From Mycobacterium heckeshornense (GTDB taxonomy: Bacteria; Actinomycetota; Actinomycetes; Mycobacteriales; Mycobacteriaceae), in NCBI RefSeq assembly GCF_016592155.1, contig NZ_AP024237.1, forward strand, positions 4,278,001 through 4,342,000: a DNA stretch of 64,000 nucleotides. The letters run 5' to 3'. The notes beneath the pieces are model-generated. The model was not told the origin of the DNA. It did no database searches and saw only the letters and a program-made list of their open reading frames with translations. This document shows, piece after piece, positions 59,767 through 64,000 of this stretch (the stretch's first letter is position 1; the number at the start of each line of letters is the position of its first letter). A program made the position numbers and the translations under genes.

Positions 59767-60609
59767 TCAACGCAACAAATGGGTTCGGGCGAACTGTAGC
59801 GACTCGGCCAGCATGGCCCGGCGCTCGTGCACCGACCGCGCGCTCGAGGTCGACACCTCCAGGATGACGTGGCCGGCGAAGTCGCCGCCGGCCAGCATCT
59901 GGCACACCTCGACCGTGGGTTGCGAGCCCCGTCCGGGTACCAGATGCTCGTCGACCGGCAGCCCGTTGCCGTCGCACAGGTGCAAATGCACCAGACCCGA
60001 ACCCATCCGCCGCGCCATGTCCAGCGCGTCGGTGTGCGCCGTCGCGGTGTGCGAAAGATCGAGGGTGTAGTGAGCATGGTTGCCGTCCAACGGGTCATAC
60101 GACGGCGCGAACGCCGAAATCGCCGGACCCGGGCCGCCGCCGCGCTTGCGCATCCGTTGCAGCGACTGCTCGGCGCGAAAGAACCGGTCCGCGCGAAACG
60201 GGAACATGTTCTCCACGGCCACCATCACCTCGCTGGATGCCTCAAGCTCGGCGATCTGCTCCCGGAATCCCTCGGCGTAGCGCCGCTGCCAGCGAAACGG
60301 CGGATGCACGACGACGGTTTGCGCCCCAAGCTGTTCGGCGGCCCGCACGCTGCGCTCCAGCTTCGGGATCGGGTTGGCGCCCCAAACCCGCTGCGAGATC
60401 AGCAAACAGGGTGCGTGCACCGAAAGCACCGGCACGCGGTAGCGATGCGCCAGCTTCTCCACCGCGTCGATGTCCTGGCTGACCGATTCGCCCCATACCA
60501 TCAGCTCGACCCCGTCGTAGCCAAGTTGTGCGGCGTACTCGAAAGCGGCCTCGGTCCTCAACGGGTAGACCGAGGCCGTCGACAGACCGACCTTGATGGC
60601 TGGGCGCAC
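59767..60609 (-). CDS. sugar phosphate isomerase/epimerase-like TIM barrel protein (Rv0498 homologue)
   Basis: Xylose isomerase-like barrel of 280 residues, the length of Rv0498. Metal-site features are YDGVELMVWGE, SVHAPCLLIS, VVHPPFRWQ, VAVENMFPFRAD, TLDLSHTATAHTD, LHLCDGNGLPVDEHLVPG and ILEVSTS. All ligands of this family (Glu, Asp, His, Glu) appear to be present, so it is probably an active isomerase, epimerase or AP endonuclease-type enzyme; the substrate is unknown. It follows the Rv0497 gene by 18 bases. Confidence 0.9.
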   Translation of the reverse strand: MRPAIKVGLSTASVYPLRTEAAFEYAAQLGYDGVELMVWGESVSQDIDAVEKLAHRYRVPVLSVHAPCLLISQRVWGANPIPKLERSVRAAEQLGAQTVVVHPPFRWQRRYAEGFREQIAELEASSEVMVAVENMFPFRADRFFRAEQSLQRMRKRGGGPGPAISAFAPSYDPLDGNHAHYTLDLSHTATAHTDALDMARRMGSGLVHLHLCDGNGLPVDEHLVPGRGSQPTVEVCQMLAGGDFAGHVILEVSTSSARSVHERRAMLAESLQFARTHLLR

Positions 60610-60627
60610 GCTGGTGTCCGCGGCTCC

Positions 60628-61602
60628 TTAGCCCGACTGCAACAGTGCCAACGGCCCCAGCGTGACCAATGCCCCGACCGCAACCGCGGTGAGGGTGCTG
60701 CCGATGTCCTCGGTGCGGCGGACCACCCTCACCCCGGCGACCAGGCCGAGAATGACCAGCACCGACAGCACCAGCGCGACAATGTTGTTCCACCGCCATA
60801 GCTGGTCGAACGCGATGAACAACCCGGCGCCGAATGCCACCGCGAGAATCGATTGGAAAACCACCAACCCGCCGTGCAGCAATGCCTCGGTCTTGTTCGT
60901 CCAGGCATACGCGTCCTCGTCCTGGTCGTCGACATCGGCGGGGATGTCGGCGTCGTGCTCGTCGAGCTCCTCGGCGTCGGGTAATTCAGCCAGATGCGAC
61001 CCGGTGTGTCCACCCGCGGCTTTGCCGCCGAGCTGCCGGCCCGTCCCGCGCAGGTAGGACCGCACATACGCGGAGTCCTCCTGGACCGGCTCGGCTTCGC
61101 GTACCTCGGTGTCCATCACGTCCACCGGTATCTCGGCATAGTCTTCCGGCGGGTCCGGGCTCATCCGCTCGGCGCCGGATTGCGGATCTGTCCCATCGTG
61201 GTCGCCGTCGCTGGGCGCGACGCGGCGAACTGGCCGCGGATAGAAGCTGCGAGCCGGTCCGGAGTCGCGGGACGACACCGGTGGGGATTCGGGCCAGCGC
61301 GGCTGCGGTTTTGACCAGTACTGGGAGGGTTCGTCGTCGTGCTGAGCCGGAACCCGGTCGGCTGTGGCGGTGCGCAGGGCGCCCGTGGTGGGCTCGACGT
61401 GCTCGGTATCGTCGCGGTGGTCTTCGTCGTCGCGGACGACGGGGATCTCGCCGGTCAGTTCGGCGACGGTCACCGCCTCGCTGTTGTTCCGCCGACGATG
61501 ACGACGGCCGGCGGGTGGCGGGGCGCCGATGGTGCCGTTTTTGGCCAGCAATTCGGCCACCGAGATCGGCCGAGTGCTGTGGCCCTCATGTGTTCCAGTC
61601 AT
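60628..61602 (-). CDS. membrane protein with long acidic cytoplasmic region (Rv0497 homologue)
   Basis: A 324-residue protein. Residues 1-230 are hydrophilic and acidic, opening with ISVAELLAKNGTIGAPPPAG and a basic cluster RRHRRRNNSEA; a patch of many Asp/Glu residues (DADIPADVDDQDED) follows. Three hydrophobic helices fill the C-terminus (GLVVFQSILAVAFGAGLFIA, IVALVLSVLVILGLVAGVRV, LTAVAVGALVTLGPLALLQ). Function unknown. Its ATG overlaps the ppx1 stop as ATGA (61599-61602). Confidence 0.88.
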   Translation of the reverse strand: MTGTHEGHSTRPISVAELLAKNGTIGAPPPAGRRHRRRNNSEAVTVAELTGEIPVVRDDEDHRDDTEHVEPTTGALRTATADRVPAQHDDEPSQYWSKPQPRWPESPPVSSRDSGPARSFYPRPVRRVAPSDGDHDGTDPQSGAERMSPDPPEDYAEIPVDVMDTEVREAEPVQEDSAYVRSYLRGTGRQLGGKAAGGHTGSHLAELPDAEELDEHDADIPADVDDQDEDAYAWTNKTEALLHGGLVVFQSILAVAFGAGLFIAFDQLWRWNNIVALVLSVLVILGLVAGVRVVRRTEDIGSTLTAVAVGALVTLGPLALLQSG

Positions 61603-62618
61603 CGTGTGTCGCCTCTCGATCGGTCAACCACGGCCCGATCAACTTGCTGGCTACCAGCATCCCCCACGGAAGTCTCCACTAGGGCGGTTCCGTCAGCTTC
61701 GCTGTCAAGTTTGCGCAAGATGAGACCTTCGCGCAGGGCCCACGGGCAGATGTCCACCGTTTCTATCGACAGCGCACGCATACTCGCCTCCGCCACCAAG
61801 GCTCCCGCAACGATCTGCGGCGCCCGTTCGGCACTCACTCCTTCCAGTTCTGCACGGTCAGCGGTCGTCATCCTAGAGATGAAAGCTATGAGTTGTCTGA
61901 GGCCGTTGGCTGTCAGCGTCCGTTTGACCCGGGGCCCGGCCGCTGACGGCGCGGCGCCGGTGAGACGGGCCAGCGAGCGAAACGTCTTCGACGTCGCCAC
62001 GGCCAGGTCGGGGCTGCCGGCTTTCAGTACGATCGCGCTGGGTTCGGCCAGCTCGGTGTCGAGCCAATCACGTAGCATGGCCACCCTCCGCCGGCCCGGC
62101 GGGTCGTCGGGCAGCCACTCGCGGGTCAGCCGCCCGGCGCCCAGCGGCAGCGACAGCGCCACGTCGGGTTCCTCGTCGACGCCGCTGGACAACTCCAATG
62201 AGCCGCCGCCGATGTCGAGGTTCACGATCCGCCCCGCGCTCCAGCCGTACCAGCGACGCACCGCCAGGAAGGTCAACCGCGATTCGTCGACACCGCGCAG
62301 CACTTGCAGCTCGACTCCGGTTTCGGCACGCACCCGGGCCAGCACGTCGTCAGAGTTCTTGGCGTCGCGGACCGCGGAGGTGGCAAAGGCCATCAGCTCG
62401 GCGCAGCCCGAGCTGACCGCGATCTTGGCGAATTCGTCGATGGTCGCGATCAGTTTGTCGGCGCCCTTGCGGGTGATCTTGCCGGAGTTGTCGAGGGCCT
62501 CGGCCAGGCGCAGCGTGGCCTTGGTCGAACTCATCGGCGTCGGGTGCCCGCCGCGGCGAGCATCCACCACCAACAGATGAACCGTGTTGCTGCCCACGTC
62601 CAGCACGCCCAACCGCAC
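61599..62618 (-). CDS. ppx1: exopolyphosphatase Ppx1 (Ppx/GppA family, Rv0496)
   Basis: Actin-fold phosphatase of 339 residues (Rv0496: 328). Phosphate loops are [20 protein letters not shown] and [16 protein letters not shown]; the catalytic glutamate region is [20 protein letters not shown]. It lacks the extra C-terminal domains of the long E. coli Ppx. Mtb Ppx1 hydrolyses short-chain polyphosphate rather than pppGpp. First gene of the ppx1-Rv0497-Rv0498-Rv0499 run on the minus strand, divergent from the Rv0495c homologue. Confidence 0.94.
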   Translation of the reverse strand: MRLGVLDVGSNTVHLLVVDARRGGHPTPMSSTKATLRLAEALDNSGKITRKGADKLIATIDEFAKIAVSSGCAELMAFATSAVRDAKNSDDVLARVRAETGVELQVLRGVDESRLTFLAVRRWYGWSAGRIVNLDIGGGSLELSSGVDEEPDVALSLPLGAGRLTREWLPDDPPGRRRVAMLRDWLDTELAEPSAIVLKAGSPDLAVATSKTFRSLARLTGAAPSAAGPRVKRTLTANGLRQLIAFISRMTTADRAELEGVSAERAPQIVAGALVAEASMRALSIETVDICPWALREGLILRKLDSEADGTALVETSVGDAGSQQVDRAVVDRSRGDTR

Positions 62619-62714
62619 GAACCAACAGTACGTGGCGTCTGGTCAGGTGACGGCGCCAGGAGACGCGCGGCGACCCGACGCCGCGCGTGACGTTGAGCCA
62701 GAGACATTTTCCTC

Positions 62715-62720
62715 TACGGT
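62715..62720 (+). promoter_or_regulatory. -10 element of the leaderless Rv0495c-type gene
   Basis: TACGGT ends seven bases before GTG 62728, with no SD sequence. It supports the shorter of the two possible starts. Confidence 0.35.
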
Positions 62721-62727
62721 GGAAACC

Positions 62728-63513
62728 GTGTCAGCCTCCCAGCCCGACCACCCCGGCGAGGTCGAGTTGGACTTCACCCGCGAATGGGTGGAGTTCTACG
62801 ACCCGGACAATCCCGAGCACCTGATCGCCGCCGACCTCACCTGGTTACTGTCGCGCTGGACATGCGTATTCGGCACGCCGGCCTGCCGGGGCACGGTGGC
62901 CGGCCGTCCCGATGATGGCTGCTGCTCGCACGGGGCGTTCTTGTGCGACGACGACGACCGCGCCCGGCTCGACGACGCGGTGTCGAAGCTGACCGACACG
63001 GAATGGCAATTCCGCGAGCAAGGGTTGGGCCGCAAGGGCTATCTGGAACGCGACGAACACGACGGCGAACAGCAGCTGCGCACCCGCAAATACAAGGGCG
63101 CATGCATCTTCTTGAACCGCCCGGGGTTCAAAGGAGGCGCGGGTTGTGCGCTGCACATCAAAGCACTCAAGCTCGGAGTGGCGCCGTTGACCATGAAACC
63201 CGACGTCTGCTGGCAACTGCCGATCCGGCGCAGCCAGGAGTGGGTGACCCGGCCCGACGGCAGCGAGATCCTGAAAACCACCATCACCGAATACGACCGG
63301 CGCAGCTGGGGTCCCGGCGGTGCCGACCTGCACTGGTTCTGCACCGGCGACCCCGCCGCCCACGTCGGCGCCAAGCAGGTCTGGGAAAGCCTTGCCGCCG
63401 AACTCACCGAACTCATCGGCGACAAGGCCTATGCCGAATTGGCGGCAATGTGCAAGCGGCGCAACCAGTTAGGACTCGTCGCCGTACACCCGGCGACCAG
63501 GGCGGCCGAATAG
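62728..63513 (+). CDS. conserved protein of unknown function (Rv0495c homologue)
   Basis: A 261-residue soluble protein widely conserved in actinobacteria. It contains [36 protein letters not shown], a cysteine-rich part with [36 protein letters not shown] and [17 protein letters not shown]. Eight or more conserved cysteines suggest an iron-sulfur or zinc site, like that of the YkgJ/DUF family, but this is inference. GTG 62728 is chosen because TACGGT (62715-62720) ends seven bases upstream, a leaderless arrangement; GTG 62719 is the alternative. Confidence 0.9.
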   Translation: MSASQPDHPGEVELDFTREWVEFYDPDNPEHLIAADLTWLLSRWTCVFGTPACRGTVAGRPDDGCCSHGAFLCDDDDRARLDDAVSKLTDTEWQFREQGLGRKGYLERDEHDGEQQLRTRKYKGACIFLNRPGFKGGAGCALHIKALKLGVAPLTMKPDVCWQLPIRRSQEWVTRPDGSEILKTTITEYDRRSWGPGGADLHWFCTGDPAAHVGAKQVWESLAAELTELIGDKAYAELAAMCKRRNQLGLVAVHPATRAAE

Positions 63514-63516
63514 CCG

Positions 63517-64000
63517 CTAGGTCTCCGCGTCACGGTACGTAACCTTGTAGGACTCCACCATGCGCAGGGCGCTCGACTGCAGGTAGGCCTCGACGCTGGT
63601 AGCGGCGGCCGTCGCATCCCGCGCCCCCACCGCCTCGGTAATGGCCCGCAGCTCGGCCAGGACCGTGCCGCCGTCGTGGTAGGCCCCGGTGAGCTCGTGC
63701 TCCCGGCCGCCGAAGGCCTGCTCCACCCAGCGGTACAGCAGCCCCAGCGCGCGGTTGCGGGTGGCGTGGACGAGCACGCGGAAGAAGGCGAGGTCGGCCT
63801 CCTGGCGCGCCTGCGCGGTGTCGGCCTCTTGCACGGTCGCCAGCGCGGCGTGTAGCGACCTCACGTCGTCGGGGTTGGCGCGCTCGGCGGCGAGCCGGCC
63901 GATGAACGCGCCGAACGCCGCCCGCAGTTCGAGGATCTCCACCAAGAAGTCCGGTCCCAGCTTGCGCACCAGCGCCTCCACGACCGCCGGGTGGGTGAGA
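63517..64000 (-). CDS. GntR/FadR family regulator, C-terminal part (Rv0494 type), cut by the window edge
   Basis: The visible 161 codons are the all-helical FadR-type ligand domain (FCD): [53 protein letters not shown] and [20 protein letters not shown], ending [13 protein letters not shown]. The frame is open through the right edge, so the winged-helix DNA-binding half lies beyond 64000. Rv0494 is a 242-residue lipid-responsive FadR-like regulator in Mtb. The stop lies three bases from that of the convergent gene. Confidence 0.88.
   Translation of the reverse strand, partial: LTHPAVVEALVRKLGPDFLVEILELRAAFGAFIGRLAAERANPDDVRSLHAALATVQEADTAQARQEADLAFFRVLVHATRNRALGLLYRWVEQAFGGREHELTGAYHDGGTVLAELRAITEAVGARDATAAATSVEAYLQSSALRMVESYKVTYRDAET

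Noticed and set aside
1..64000. tRNA, rRNA, insertion sequences and riboswitches
   Set aside because: I looked for cloverleaf-like ends, transposase motifs and known riboswitch cores and found none that I could support by eye.

Overview
The window is chromosomal DNA of a mycobacterium, most likely a slow-growing non-tuberculous species. The evidence is high G+C, GTG/TTG starts, leaderless promoters, mycobacterial-only families (Rv0530, Rv0538, Rv0543c and Rv0495c-type proteins, a cyclopropane mycolic acid synthase) and gene order that follows, inverted, the Rv0494-Rv0557 stretch of Mycobacterium tuberculosis (Mtb). Protein names rest on recognisable motifs, length and synteny; no database search was run.

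Layout. 0-7 kb (minus): mannosyltransferase mgtA, a DUF3592-like membrane protein, menD, bpoC, a DJ-1/PfpI protein and a GlxA-type AraC regulator that interrupt the Mtb order, then menC and an amidohydrolase. 8.8-17.8 kb (plus): fadD8 with a KstR-like operator, a nitroreductase-fold protein where Mtb has vapBC3, menB, an SDR, a glyoxalase, pitA, two small proteins, menE and a large membrane protein. 17.8-25.7 kb: glycosyltransferase genes, an HTTM-domain gene with a frameshift and its partner, and the divergent Rv0538/Rv0537c pair. 25.7-30.8 kb: galE3-like, MTA phosphorylase, menA, a SnoaL protein (Mtb has fabH near here), small membrane proteins and a MinD-like ATPase. 30.8-36.8 kb (minus, transcribed hemL first): hemL, phosphatase, TlpA thioredoxin, ccdA, resB, ccsA, a cytochrome c maturation operon.

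36.8-46.3 kb is the most variable part: a broken nitroreductase gene; an intact nitroreductase-fold gene, a methanethiol oxidase and a METTL7-like methyltransferase in one operon; TetR plus DUF2236; an exported esterase; an AT3-SGNH acyltransferase; two Rv0513/Rv0514-type membrane proteins; and a DUF1778-GNAT toxin-antitoxin pair. 46.5-52.4 kb (minus, transcribed from hemA): hemA, hemC, hemD, hemB and a membrane protein, the early tetrapyrrole pathway. 52.4-55 kb (plus): serB1, a hotdog dehydratase-like protein and a mycolic acid cyclopropane synthase-family enzyme. 55-64 kb: PlsC-like acyltransferase, galE2-like SDR, ribosomal protein bS22, a BldC-like HTH protein, proC, thioesterase, TIM-barrel protein, Rv0497, ppx1, the Rv0495c homologue and the C-terminal part of an Rv0494-type FadR regulator cut by the window edge.

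Functional themes. The window holds five menaquinone genes (menD, C, B, E, A), five heme genes (hemA, C, D, B, L) and a full System II cytochrome c set, so it is largely a respiratory-cofactor region with envelope-lipid genes alongside. The most notable less-described items are the methanethiol/thiol-methyl module at 37-39.6 kb, the HTTM pair, the DJ-1/GlxA pair inside the men cluster, and a recurrent long palindrome, one copy of which forms the 5' end of resB.
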